NCBI GenBank assembly: GCA_017651645.1
Contig: JAGCCO010000001.1
Span: forward strand, 1-64,000
Direction: 5' to 3'
Origin: Bacteroidales bacterium
Lineage (GTDB): Bacteria > Bacteroidota > Bacteroidia > Bacteroidales > F082
DNA length: 64,000 nt
Under the pieces are notes generated by a model, which saw only the letters and a list, made by a program, of their open reading frames with translations, searched no databases and was not told the DNA's origin. A program made the translations under genes and the position numbers. Shown piece by piece: positions 50,077 through 58,011 of the stretch (the first letter of the stretch is position 1; each line of letters starts with the position of its first letter).

Positions 50077-50133
50077 GTGTATTTCAGGGAAATGGCAAAG
50101 GATTTGTTGAAAAAAGTGATTTTGTTGCACTAA

Positions 50134-50183
50134 AAAGCCACCCTCTCCACTTTGTTTTCTTCAAAGTTTTCGAGGATGGCTTT
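50134..50183. terminator. Bidirectional terminator hairpin, FISUMP gene / efp promoter region
   Basis: AAAGCCACCCTC (50134-50145) and GAGGATGGCTTT (50172-50183) pair with one mismatch around an inner CTTTG / CAAAG stem. On the minus strand it ends in TTTTT and on the plus strand it is followed by GTGTTTTTTT. It would terminate the upstream 239-aa FISUMP gene. Confidence 0.75.
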
Positions 50184-50216
50184 GTGTTTTTTTCGCTGTT
50201 ATGGCCTCTATAGAGA

Positions 50217-50936
50217 TTATTTGACGTGCACGGAATGTACGGGGCGAACTGAGAATCCATCGCGGCGGCATTCGTCGATTAGGACACAGTCGTCCGAAAC
50301 GAAATAGAGACCCATTGCATAGTGTGGGTAACCGGCATTGAGTGACATCGACCAGTAGTGGCCGCTAGCACTCTCATCACCCACGCAGGAGCCAGCGGCA
50401 GGCAGGAAGAGACTCTTTCCGTTCGCTGCGGTAAACAGTCTGCCGTTCACGCCGTCCTGTGTCGTCCAAGTGTTAGTCGTGTTGTCGAGCAACTCCTGCC
50501 AATCTTCCCTTGTAGGCATGCGCCAGCCTCTACTCCAGTTGGCTTCAGCCGCATCATCCTCGGGAAACAGGGTAGTCTGATTATCGGTGAAACCGTTATT
50601 GCCTAAACTAGATAGGGTACAATACTTGGTGAGATAAAGATCCTCCCAAACACCAGGATTAGGAATCCAGACACCGTCACCAATGCTATACTTGTAGTTG
50701 CTCCAATTGTATGTCTCCTTAGGCTGAATCTCGCCCCAAGCAAAGTAGTTGCCGTAACCTTCGGGCTTGTCGGCACCCACGTTGCAAGTGGCCCACAGCG
50801 TACCACTTGGCAAGCCAAGGTCAACACACTCGTGTCCGTAGTATGAGCTATTGCCCGAATCTTTTACACATCCAACGGTGCAAACCGCGATAATCATTAG
50901 CATTAAGGCTGCTACTGCCTTCATTACTTTTTTCAT
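50217..50936 (-). CDS. FISUMP-domain lipoprotein (paralogue 1)
   Basis: A 239-aa lipoprotein: signal (MKKVMKAVAALMLMIIAV, lipobox CTVGC, Cys about 23), then a FISUMP-type domain with ECVDLGLPSGTLWATCNVG, EGYGNYFAWGEIQPK, RGWRMPTREDWQEL, GHYWSMSLN and a closing FSVRPVHS. Such domains are common in Bacteroidota and Fibrobacter surface proteins but have no established function. The first ~50 bases of coding DNA and ~40 bases around the promoter are nearly identical to the next gene upstream (51008-51715), while the body is only moderately similar. Confidence 0.85.
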   Translation of the reverse strand: MKKVMKAVAALMLMIIAVCTVGCVKDSGNSSYYGHECVDLGLPSGTLWATCNVGADKPEGYGNYFAWGEIQPKETYNWSNYKYSIGDGVWIPNPGVWEDLYLTKYCTLSSLGNNGFTDNQTTLFPEDDAAEANWSRGWRMPTREDWQELLDNTTNTWTTQDGVNGRLFTAANGKSLFLPAAGSCVGDESASGHYWSMSLNAGYPHYAMGLYFVSDDCVLIDECRRDGFSVRPVHSVHVK

Positions 50937-50975
50937 ATTGATTAGCTATGTAATTATTCCGTTTGTTTATGGCGC

Positions 50976-50983
50976 AAAAATAA
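50976..50983 (-). promoter_or_regulatory. -7 box of FISUMP paralogue 1 (TATTTTTG)
   Basis: TATTTTTG on the minus strand lies within a ~40-bp block (TTCAAGGAATTATG ... CATAAACAAACGGAA with one or two mismatches) that recurs at 51997-52035 upstream of the paralogue. The leader to the ATG at 50936 is about 33 bases. Confidence 0.6.
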
Positions 50984-51007
50984 CATAATTCCTTGACTTG
51001 ATATGTA

Positions 51008-51715
51008 TTATTTCGCGGAACAGACAGGACGAACAGCCATGCCATGGTAACGATCTGTTCTGTAAATATCGTAAATACCATCTATATGAAAGCAGAAAGC
51101 CCACGCAAAGTGAGGGCTATTTGAATAGAGCAAATTTGACCAATAGGAGCCAGAAAGGTGGGAAACTTCTTCAGTATACGGAGAAGCTATGGTGGTTGCA
51201 GGAAGGAAAAGACATTTTCCATTATTTGCAGTAAAAAGGAAACCTGATGATCCATTCCGAACAGTCCATATGCCAGTTGTGTTATTTCGTAATTCCTCCC
51301 ATTGTTCCAAAGTTGGCAGGCACCACCCACTTCCCCATTGTGATGTTGCAGCATCATCTTTAATCTCCAGCGTAGACAGACTATCAACTATTCCAAAATC
51401 GGAATTGGTGTTGTATTTAGTAAGTCGAATATTATTCTCACTGTCAACATCACTAAACTTATAAGTATTCCAATCAAAATATGTCTTAGGTTGCGTCTCA
51501 CCCCATGCGAAATAGTCACCATAACCTTCTGGTGTATCCGAACCCACATTGCAAGTTGCCCATAATGTTCCACTTGGAAGTCCAAGGTCAACATAATCAT
51601 GCCCCCCATAACTACCACTAACAGTAATAGGTTTGTCTGTTTTTTTACATCCAATAGCACAAACAATTGTTGTCATTAGCATTAAGGCTGCTACTGCCTT
51701 CATTAGTTTTTTCAT
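51008..51715 (-). CDS. FISUMP-domain lipoprotein (paralogue 2)
   Basis: A 235-aa lipoprotein paralogous to the 239-aa neighbour: signal MKKLMKAVAALMLMTTIV, lipobox CAIGC, then DYVDLGLPSGTLWATCNVG, EGYGDYFAWGETQPK, GSGWCLPTLEQWEEL and a closing MAVRPVCS. Its coding DNA is visibly more AT-rich than that of paralogue 1, apart from the signal-peptide end. The promoter block shared with paralogue 1 lies ~300 bp upstream instead of ~40 bp, implying an insertion in the leader. Function unknown. Confidence 0.83.
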   Translation of the reverse strand: MKKLMKAVAALMLMTTIVCAIGCKKTDKPITVSGSYGGHDYVDLGLPSGTLWATCNVGSDTPEGYGDYFAWGETQPKTYFDWNTYKFSDVDSENNIRLTKYNTNSDFGIVDSLSTLEIKDDAATSQWGSGWCLPTLEQWEELRNNTTGIWTVRNGSSGFLFTANNGKCLFLPATTIASPYTEEVSHLSGSYWSNLLYSNSPHFAWAFCFHIDGIYDIYRTDRYHGMAVRPVCSAK

Positions 51716-52013
51716 ATTGATATGTTTTTGGGATTAAACTGTCTATTTTCCTATCCAGCATCAGACAAAAAAAGCGTGAACCTAACCGTTTTCCGCTCTT
51801 CGAGGTATTGGCGTAACCTAATATACACAGAAAATGCTTCAGCTCACGCCAACGCGCGAGCATCTACCCAAATTCATTGTATATTATTCTCTCGTAAACG
51901 CCAATTTTCGAAGAGAAAGAATTTGTCTAAATGCTTTGATTATAATGATTTATGATTTTTCTATTATTCCTTAATTACTGTTTTGACAATTCGACTTCCG
52001 TTTGTTTACGGCG

Positions 52014-52021
52014 CAAAAATA
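52014..52021 (-). promoter_or_regulatory. -7 box of FISUMP paralogue 2 (TATTTTTG)
   Basis: TATTTTTG on the minus strand, in the block shared with paralogue 1. It lies 298 bp upstream of the paralogue 2 ATG (51715), an unusually long leader in this genome. Confidence 0.5.
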
Positions 52022-52060
52022 GCATAATTCCTTGAATGGTCAAACAAATTATTGCATTTT

Positions 52061-52278
52061 CCTTTCGCCCCGCTGGGGCTTCATTGGTTTTATCGTTTTC
52101 ATTTCGGCAGGGGTTGAAACCACCTGCCTATTCATCCTTCGTCCCACTGGGACTTTGCCACAACCATGGAAACCCCGTAGAGGTGACGGGAAAAATAGGC
52201 AGGCGGTGGAATGCAATGGAACCCCTGCCGACAAACAAAACCCATTCCGAATCAAGCCCCAGCGGGGCGACAGGAAAG
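52061..52278. repeat. Nested ~218-bp palindromic element
   Basis: Three concentric inverted pairs are visible: CGCCCCGCTGGGGCTT (52066-52081) with AAGCCCCAGCGGGGCG (52254-52269); TCGGCAGGGGTT (52104-52115) with AACCCCTGCCGA (52220-52231); and CCACCTGCCTATT (52120-52132) with AATAGGCAGGCGGTGG (52194-52209). A shorter CCCACTGGGAC hairpin lies in the centre. It resembles a MITE or REP-like palindromic element. It is GC-rich compared with its flanks. Confidence 0.8.
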
Positions 52279-52380
52279 CACGGCACCATAGAAAAAACCA
52301 CATTATAACCTTGCATATTGTAAAATTCCCTAATTTTACGGCTTCAAAACCATCGGAAACAATTTCAAAAGTTCAAAAAT

Positions 52381-54480
52381 ATGAGAAAATCCAAACTATT
52401 CCTGTTAGCCATGATCACCTGCTTAATCGTATCGTGCAACACACAAAAACCAGAAACTGAAGCTAAAGGTCAAGAAAAAATCGGCCCTAAGGAGCTCACC
52501 CTGCAGTCGGACATTATGACGCCCGAAGTGCTGTGGAGCATGGGCCGCATCGGCGAATACAGCCTCTCGCCCGACCATCAGCAAATCGTCTACAACGTCA
52601 CCTACTACAGCGTGCCCGAAAACCGCAGCGGCTCCACCTTGTATATTATGAATGCCGACGGCTCTAACAACCGTGTGCTTTCGAATGCCAACGTCAGCGA
52701 ATACAGCCCGCAATGGCGCCCCGACGGCAAGAAGATCGGCTTCCTCGCCCCTAACGACGACGGCGTGATGCAACTCTGGGAGATCAACCCCGACGGCACA
52801 GGCCGCCAATGCGTCTCCAACGAGGCCGACGACATCAACGGCTTCCTCTATTCGCCCGACTGCGCCCAGATACTCTTCACCAAGGAAGTGAAGTTGAAAG
52901 AGACCGTGGCCGACATCTATCCCGACCTCGACAAATCCTCGGGTCGCATCAACCACGACCTGATGTACCGCCACTGGGACCAATGGGTCGACACCTACGG
53001 ACATATCTTTGTGGGCAACTTCAGCAGCGGCAAGATTGAGAACGCTTTCGATGCCATGAAAGGCGAGCAATGGGAAGCTCCCGTGCGTCCCTTCGGCGGC
53101 ATGGAGCAGGTGCAGTGGCTGCCTGACGGCAAGAGCTTCATCTACTGCTGCCGCAAGAAGGTCGGCAAGGACTACGCCCTCTCCACTAACACCGACATCT
53201 ACCAATACACCATCCAAAGCGGCGAGTGCAAGAACCTCACCGAAGGCATGATGGGCTACGACCTCAACCCCGTCATCTCGCCCGACGGCAAACTGATGGC
53301 TTGGGAGAGCATGGAACGCGACGGCTATGAGAGCGACAAACAACGCCTCTTCGTGATGAACCTCGAGACCGGCGAAAAGACCGACTACTCGGCCAAGTTC
53401 GACCAATGCTGCACGGGCTTCAGCTGGGCCGACGACAGCAAGACATTGTACTTCATCAGCGACGCCTATGCCACAGACCAACTTTATGCCCTCAACCTTG
53501 AAAACGGCGAGATCAAGAAACTGACGGAAGGTCAACACAACTACATCTCAGTGCAATACAACGGCGACAAGCTGATTGCAGGTCGCCAGTCAATGAGCCA
53601 TCCGACCGAGCTCTTCAGTGTTGACCCTACCACGAGCGAGGCCAAGCAAATCACCACAGTCAACGACAAGATCTTTGCCCAACTCACCATGGGTGACGTG
53701 AAGGAACGCTGGGTGAAGACCACCGACGGCAAGGACATGCTCGTATGGGTCATCTACCCGCCCCACTTCGATGCCAACAAGCAATATCCTGCCCTTCTCT
53801 ACTGCGAAGGCGGTCCGCAAAGCACCGTGAGCCAGTTCTGGTCGTACCGTTGGAACTTCCAAATGATGGCTGCTAACGACTATATCATCGTTGCCCCCAA
53901 CCGTCGCGGCTTGCCTGGCTTCGGTCAGGAATGGCTTGAGGAAATCAGCGGCGACTACGGCGGACAATGCATGAAAGACTACCTCAGTGCCATCGACGAG
54001 CTGAAGAAAGAGCCTTACATCGACGAGAACCGCCTCGGTGCCGTGGGTGCCAGTTTCGGCGGCTTCAGCGTGTACTGGCTGGCTGGTCACCACGATGGCC
54101 GTTTCAAGGCTCTCATCGCTCACGACGGCATGTTCAACCTAGAGGCGCAATACCTCGAGACCGAAGAGATGTGGTTCGTCAACTGGGACCTCGGCGGCCC
54201 CTTCTGGGACTGGAACAACCCCACCGTGCGCAAGACCTACGCCAATTCACCCCACCTCTTTGTCGACAAATGGACCGCACCCATCCTCGTCATCCACGGT
54301 GGCTTGGACTACCGCATCTGCTTCACGCAGGGTATGCAGGCCTACAACGCCGCCATCCTTCGCGGCCTCGATGCGGAATTCCTCTATTTCCCCGACGAGA
54401 ACCACTGGGTGCTAAAACCGCAGAACGGCGTGCTTTGGCAACGCAGGTTCTATAATTGGTTGGATAAATATTTGAAATAA
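52381..54480 (+). CDS. S9 family serine peptidase (prolyl oligopeptidase-type), lipoprotein
   Basis: A 699-aa peptidase. The lipoprotein signal ends at LIVSC (Cys about residue 19). Residues about 40-420 form a beta-propeller of TolB/WD-like repeats (SLSPDHQQIVYNV, ISPDGKLMAWES, SWADDSKTLYFIS). The C-terminal alpha/beta-hydrolase domain has nucleophile S558 in GASFGGFS, Asp in HGGLDYRI and His in DENHWVLKP. The architecture resembles the S9C dipeptidyl/acylaminoacyl peptidases (for example DPP5-like). Periplasmic or surface peptide breakdown is likely. Convergent with the DUF4419 gene across palindrome P3. Confidence 0.93.
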   Translation: MRKSKLFLLAMITCLIVSCNTQKPETEAKGQEKIGPKELTLQSDIMTPEVLWSMGRIGEYSLSPDHQQIVYNVTYYSVPENRSGSTLYIMNADGSNNRVLSNANVSEYSPQWRPDGKKIGFLAPNDDGVMQLWEINPDGTGRQCVSNEADDINGFLYSPDCAQILFTKEVKLKETVADIYPDLDKSSGRINHDLMYRHWDQWVDTYGHIFVGNFSSGKIENAFDAMKGEQWEAPVRPFGGMEQVQWLPDGKSFIYCCRKKVGKDYALSTNTDIYQYTIQSGECKNLTEGMMGYDLNPVISPDGKLMAWESMERDGYESDKQRLFVMNLETGEKTDYSAKFDQCCTGFSWADDSKTLYFISDAYATDQLYALNLENGEIKKLTEGQHNYISVQYNGDKLIAGRQSMSHPTELFSVDPTTSEAKQITTVNDKIFAQLTMGDVKERWVKTTDGKDMLVWVIYPPHFDANKQYPALLYCEGGPQSTVSQFWSYRWNFQMMAANDYIIVAPNRRGLPGFGQEWLEEISGDYGGQCMKDYLSAIDELKKEPYIDENRLGAVGASFGGFSVYWLAGHHDGRFKALIAHDGMFNLEAQYLETEEMWFVNWDLGGPFWDWNNPTVRKTYANSPHLFVDKWTAPILVIHGGLDYRICFTQGMQAYNAAILRGLDAEFLYFPDENHWVLKPQNGVLWQRRFYNWLDKYLK

Positions 54481-54505
54481 ACGCATGAAACAATTCTGAT
54501 CACCA

Positions 54506-54541
54506 AATAATAGAGACGCGCCTCGGCGCGTCTCTATTATT
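54506..54541. repeat. TAGAGACG palindrome P3 at convergent junction (terminator-like)
   Basis: AATAATAGAGACGCGCC and its exact inverse GGCGCGTCTCTATTATT enclose a TC loop: a 17-bp perfect stem, 54506-54541. It supplies the DUF4419 TAA (54537-54539) and can terminate the S9 peptidase gene as well. Ends TAGAGACG / CGTCTCTA are shared with P1 and P2. Confidence 0.85.
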
Positions 54542-56312
54542 TTCGTTTTTCTTCCAGCAATTGTGGCATAGGCTGACGCGGCGGAAGGTTTTCCATTAGT
54601 TTTTCCGCATCTACCGAATTGTCTTTTGCATTCCCTCCATAGCTGCCATTTTTACCCAAAAACAATCCATAGGTGCTTTGAGGGCCTATTTCCTTCCATT
54701 GTTCCCCAAACCGTACCACATAATCATATAAAATGACCGTCTTGGGAAACTGCTCTTGAAGCTGTTTCATCATTCTTGGCGCCTTGTTCTTAAGAATAAT
54801 GGTATCTATATTCTTCGTCACGTCATTTGGCACCTTCACATCCTTTACCGTCACCCATTCATCACTGTAGGAAAACAGACGTCTAAAAGGACGAGTTTTC
54901 TGGTTGTCAATCTGAAGCACGCCTATTGAATCAATGCCATCCAAAGCAGAACCTACCTTATGATTGAAGATATGTACATCCGTTTTTCCCCCTCTCCAAT
55001 CATACAAAACATTATTCAATCGAAGCGTTGGAGAAGGACACCTTTCCAACAGCCTTTTTTGTTCTTCTTTCGAAATCTCGCCAAAAACATTCAAATGGCC
55101 GATTCTCACCTCCTTCATCCATTCCGGAAAACGAACGCCCTCCTTGAAATAAAGCGTCAATGACGGGATGACATCCAATTCTTTCAACACTTCCGGAACT
55201 TCCTTGACTTTCAGTTCCAACCCAAATTCCATAAGGTCCTTCATCCTTTCTATCGTGGAGGTATCATCCTTCTTCATCACCTTCCAACCTATCTTTGGCG
55301 TCAAGGCGTAATTCTCAGGGTTCTGTGCGAGGCCCACGAATCCTCCATACAATTCAATCGTCGTCTCCGTACTTGATCCGTCTTCGAAGATTTCGACGAA
55401 ACGCACATCCGCCTCGGCCATCTCATCGGGCAGGCTGGAATCGCGAGTCAGCATCTTCAAATCAAAGCGTTTGCCATACTTGTCGTAAGGGAAAAACTTG
55501 ACAATCCAGCCGTCGATGATGTTGGGTGCGCCATATTCCTTCTGCGTATGCCATTTGAACATATTCCTCCAGAACTTGGTATCGGCATTGCCTTCCGAGG
55601 CCTTGATGAACTGCTTGAGAATAGGTGCCAATTCATCTATCCACCAGTCCAAGTCAAAGGAGCGCAACTGCATAGTCTTGTCATACACCTTCTGCCAGTC
55701 TTCCGTGGTCCCCAACAAGGTGACTTCGGGAATACCGCATGCAATATACACAAACACATACTCGAAATATGCCTTCGTCGTCTCCATCAGGGTAATCTCG
55801 GAGGCAATTTGCTCATAACTCGTTGTGGTCGAGAAATCTGCTATGATAGTTTCGGCAATCGTTCCTTGGGTGTTCTTCTTGATTTCCTCGGCAAGCTCTG
55901 GAATCAACCTTTCCCACTCTGCCTCATTGAGCGGCTTGTCGCTTTCCACCACCAACGACATCTTCCCCTGAAAATCCACGATTCTGTCGCGGTATTTCTC
56001 GGGATCGGCATTGATGTGGTGCGAAAAACCCTGGCTGATGAGCATCCAAACCATATCAGGCGAAAGCACAAATGGACGATGGCTGGCATAGGCCTCATAC
56101 ATCCCATAGAAAAATGGATGCGCCCCAATGAGCACAAGGCTGTCGGCGTCCACATTGACGGAAAGCGTGTTTCCATCGGGTTCAACCTTACCGATAGGCA
56201 ACAATTTCTCTGGTTTTGAGAGTTCCTCCACCTTGATGGTCACCTGAGCCGAAACAGCAACGGAAATGGCCAGCAACGACAGCGTCAACAGAAAGCGTAG
56301 ATGTCTTTTCAT
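54537..56312 (-). CDS. DUF4419-domain exported protein
   Basis: A 591-aa protein with signal peptide ending AVSAQ (about residue 22). Residues about 60-400 match DUF4419: HPFFYGMYEAYASHRPFVLSPDMVWMLISQG, then EVTLLGTTEDWQKVYDK and GAPNIIDGWIVKFFPYD. The function of DUF4419 is not established, and most described members are intracellular, including in fungi and animals; here the signal indicates export. The C-terminal 190 residues are unassigned. A TATATTTG box lies upstream at 56338-56345; its stop is in palindrome P3. Confidence 0.82.
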   Translation of the reverse strand: MKRHLRFLLTLSLLAISVAVSAQVTIKVEELSKPEKLLPIGKVEPDGNTLSVNVDADSLVLIGAHPFFYGMYEAYASHRPFVLSPDMVWMLISQGFSHHINADPEKYRDRIVDFQGKMSLVVESDKPLNEAEWERLIPELAEEIKKNTQGTIAETIIADFSTTTSYEQIASEITLMETTKAYFEYVFVYIACGIPEVTLLGTTEDWQKVYDKTMQLRSFDLDWWIDELAPILKQFIKASEGNADTKFWRNMFKWHTQKEYGAPNIIDGWIVKFFPYDKYGKRFDLKMLTRDSSLPDEMAEADVRFVEIFEDGSSTETTIELYGGFVGLAQNPENYALTPKIGWKVMKKDDTSTIERMKDLMEFGLELKVKEVPEVLKELDVIPSLTLYFKEGVRFPEWMKEVRIGHLNVFGEISKEEQKRLLERCPSPTLRLNNVLYDWRGGKTDVHIFNHKVGSALDGIDSIGVLQIDNQKTRPFRRLFSYSDEWVTVKDVKVPNDVTKNIDTIILKNKAPRMMKQLQEQFPKTVILYDYVVRFGEQWKEIGPQSTYGLFLGKNGSYGGNAKDNSVDAEKLMENLPPRQPMPQLLEEKRK

Positions 56313-56337
56313 GGCATTTAGTTTTTGTTTTACGCTG

Positions 56338-56345
56338 CAAATATA
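56338..56345 (-). promoter_or_regulatory. -7 box of DUF4419 gene (TATATTTG)
   Basis: TATATTTG on the minus strand ends 26 bp before the ATG at 56312, a leader of about 19 bases. Confidence 0.6.
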
Positions 56346-56402
56346 ATCATTAAAACAGAAAAGTCAATATTTTAATCAAATATTTTCCGTTTTAATCGGA
56401 TT

Positions 56403-57149
56403 TTATCCCATTCGTTGCCTCACCACCTCGAAGCAAACCACCCCCGTCGCCACCGAGACGTTCAAGGAATCAATGTCGCCTGGCATGGGAATCATCAAAT
56501 GGCCGTCGAGGCGCTTGAGGTAGGCGGGGCTGATGCCGTCCTCCTCTGAACCCATCATCACACAAAGCGGGCCAGTGAGGTCAGCCTTCCAAAGGCTTTC
56601 ATGTGCCTTCTCGGTAAAGCCTACCACACGTAAGCCACTGGCTTTCAAGAAGTCGATGGCGTCCTTCAGGTTTTCCACACGGCACACGTTGATTAATGAC
56701 AAAGCCCCTGCCGAGGTCTTCATCGCGTCACCGTTGATGGAGGCCGAGCCGTGGTTGGGGATGACGATGGCATCCACGCCGGCAGCGTAGGCCGTACGGG
56801 CAATGGCGCCAAAGTTGCGCACATCAGTGACGCGGTCAAGCATCAAGACAAAGGGATCACGACCGTCCTCGAAGACCATCTGCACCACCTTTTCCAAAGG
56901 CTGGTATTCGATTGGGCAGATGAAGGCCACCACACCTTGGTGGTTTTTGCGCGTCAGGCGGTTCATCTTCTCGATGGGCACAAACTGCACGGGGACGCCG
57001 TTGGCGCGGCATGTGTTGGCAATCTCCGCAATCTCGGGCGAACGCGTACCACCTTGGATGTACACCTTCTCTATCTCCTTCTGCGAGCGTATCAACTCCA
57101 ACACCGGATGGATGCCGAAAACCATGTTATTCTTGAAATTGTCTTCCAT
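56403..57149 (-). CDS. rlmB: 23S rRNA 2'-O-ribose methyltransferase RlmB (SpoU family)
   Basis: A 248-aa SPOUT methyltransferase expected to methylate G2251-equivalent of 23S rRNA. The N-terminal substrate-binding domain (FGIHPVLELIRSQ) is followed by the knotted core with motif 1 (LDRVTDVRNFGAIARTA), motif 2 (LCVMMGSEEDGIS) and motif 3 (IPMPGDIDSLNVSVATGVVCFE). Size matches RlmB. Minor alternative: another TrmH-type 2'-O-methylase. A TAATTTTG box at 57166-57173 sits 17 bp upstream of the ATG, giving a very short leader. Confidence 0.92.
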   Translation of the reverse strand: MEDNFKNNMVFGIHPVLELIRSQKEIEKVYIQGGTRSPEIAEIANTCRANGVPVQFVPIEKMNRLTRKNHQGVVAFICPIEYQPLEKVVQMVFEDGRDPFVLMLDRVTDVRNFGAIARTAYAAGVDAIVIPNHGSASINGDAMKTSAGALSLINVCRVENLKDAIDFLKASGLRVVGFTEKAHESLWKADLTGPLCVMMGSEEDGISPAYLKRLDGHLMIPMPGDIDSLNVSVATGVVCFEVVRQRMG

Positions 57150-57165
57150 AGCCTCAAATTTTGCG

Positions 57166-57173
57166 CAAAATTA
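57166..57173 (-). promoter_or_regulatory. -7 box of rlmB (TAATTTTG)
   Basis: TAATTTTG on the minus strand ends 17 bp before the rlmB ATG at 57149; a leader of about 10 bases. Confidence 0.55.
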
Positions 57174-57194
57174 AGGTTTTTTCGACAAATTGTT

Positions 57195-57202
57195 TACTTT
57201 TG
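57195..57202 (+). promoter_or_regulatory. -7 box of TonB-C protein (TACTTTTG)
   Basis: TACTTTTG ends 30 bp before the ATG at 57232. This supports 57232 over the further upstream ATG at 57190, which lies at the box. Confidence 0.55.
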
Positions 57203-57231
57203 CATCCACAAACAATTCAAAAACGGACGCC

Positions 57232-58011
57232 ATGAAAACACTAAAATTCATCTTTTTGCTTACGATTCTCGTTTCGGGACTGCAACTAAGCGCACAAATC
57301 ACAGCTCCTGAGCCCATTGCAGGACACGCCCTTACAAAAGATTATTTCGCTCAAAACCTCACCTACCCCGAGGCCGACTTGGCCCAAGGCAACAACGGCA
57401 TAGTCGTCATCAGCTTCCACACTGACGCTTTGGGTGCGGCCAGCCAATATGCTGTCAAATCGAGTTTCAGCAAAGAAGCCGAACCCATCGCGTTACAGTT
57501 GGTTAAGACCATCCTTTGGAAGCCAGCCTATATCAACGGGCTGCCAGCCGAATACGATTTCGAATATGAAGTGGAATTCAACGCCAAGAGCTACAAACGC
57601 TATTGGAAACGCCATAACCGCCTCACGGCTCCGCTTACATTGGAAGCCGACACTTCTTATAAAATTTTTGAATACAAACAGTTGGAAGAAGTCGCCAAGC
57701 CCTATTTCTCCGACGGAGGCAACATGGGCAGCTACATCGCCAAGAATCTCCAATTCCCCGCCGAAGCCAAGGAAAGGGAAATCCAAGGTACCGTGCGTTT
57801 GAGTTTCGTGGTCGAGACCGACGGCAGTGTATCAAACATCCTCGTCGTCAACTCGGTAGGCGGTGGCTGCGACAACGAGGCCATAAGATTGCTTCAAAAC
57901 ACCATCTGGATTCCTGCTGAGAAGAACGGGAAATATGTCCGCAGCACCAGCATGCAGGACATCACTTTCAGCATTGGCAACCATAATTTCCAGGACGGTA
58001 ATAGTTATTAG
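57232..58011 (+). CDS. Exported protein with two TonB C-terminal domains
   Basis: A 259-aa protein; the start at 57232 begins a signal peptide (MKTLKFIFLLTILV, ending LSAQ). It carries two TonB-C-like domains: residues about 45-120 (YPEADLAQGNNGIVVISFHTD ... ILWKPAYINGLPAEYDFEYE) and 175-255 (FPAEAKEREIQGTVRLSFVVE ... IWIPAEKNGKYVRSTSMQD). Standard TonB has an N-terminal membrane anchor and Pro-rich spacer, both missing here. A soluble periplasmic protein that binds outer-membrane receptors or acts as a bridge is plausible. Followed by element F and a DUF3078 gene on the same strand. Confidence 0.82.
   Translation: MKTLKFIFLLTILVSGLQLSAQITAPEPIAGHALTKDYFAQNLTYPEADLAQGNNGIVVISFHTDALGAASQYAVKSSFSKEAEPIALQLVKTILWKPAYINGLPAEYDFEYEVEFNAKSYKRYWKRHNRLTAPLTLEADTSYKIFEYKQLEEVAKPYFSDGGNMGSYIAKNLQFPAEAKEREIQGTVRLSFVVETDGSVSNILVVNSVGGGCDNEAIRLLQNTIWIPAEKNGKYVRSTSMQDITFSIGNHNFQDGNSY

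Larger units (their letters stand above)
51716..52380. other. 665-bp gene-free stretch: long leader plus nested palindrome
   Basis: This stretch holds, from left to right: 51716-52013, an AT-rich sequence that separates paralogue 2 from its promoter block, with small inverted pairs (TAATATACA / TGTATATTA at 51819-51827 and 51878-51886; TTGGCGT / ACGCCAA around 51809 and 51846); the -7 box at 52014-52021; the ~218-bp nested palindrome at 52061-52278; and an AT-rich segment before the S9 peptidase, with only a weak promoter-like TAATTTTA. Small reading frames in the palindrome are not convincing genes. Confidence 0.7.

Noticed and set aside
51716..51990. Insertion-sequence remnant in the FISUMP paralogue 2 leader
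   Set aside because: Short inverted pairs are present, but no transposase fragment, matching ends or target duplication can be seen, so only an insertion of unknown nature is claimed.
52032..52460. Short coding frames in and around the nested palindrome
   Set aside because: They arise from the inverted repeats, occur on both strands with similar content and overlap the S9 peptidase start; no supporting promoter.
52423..53538. 371-codon frame antisense to the S9 peptidase gene
   Set aside because: Same reasoning: mirror of a gene with clear catalytic motifs; composition (Val/Ala/Asp-rich) is typical of antisense frames.
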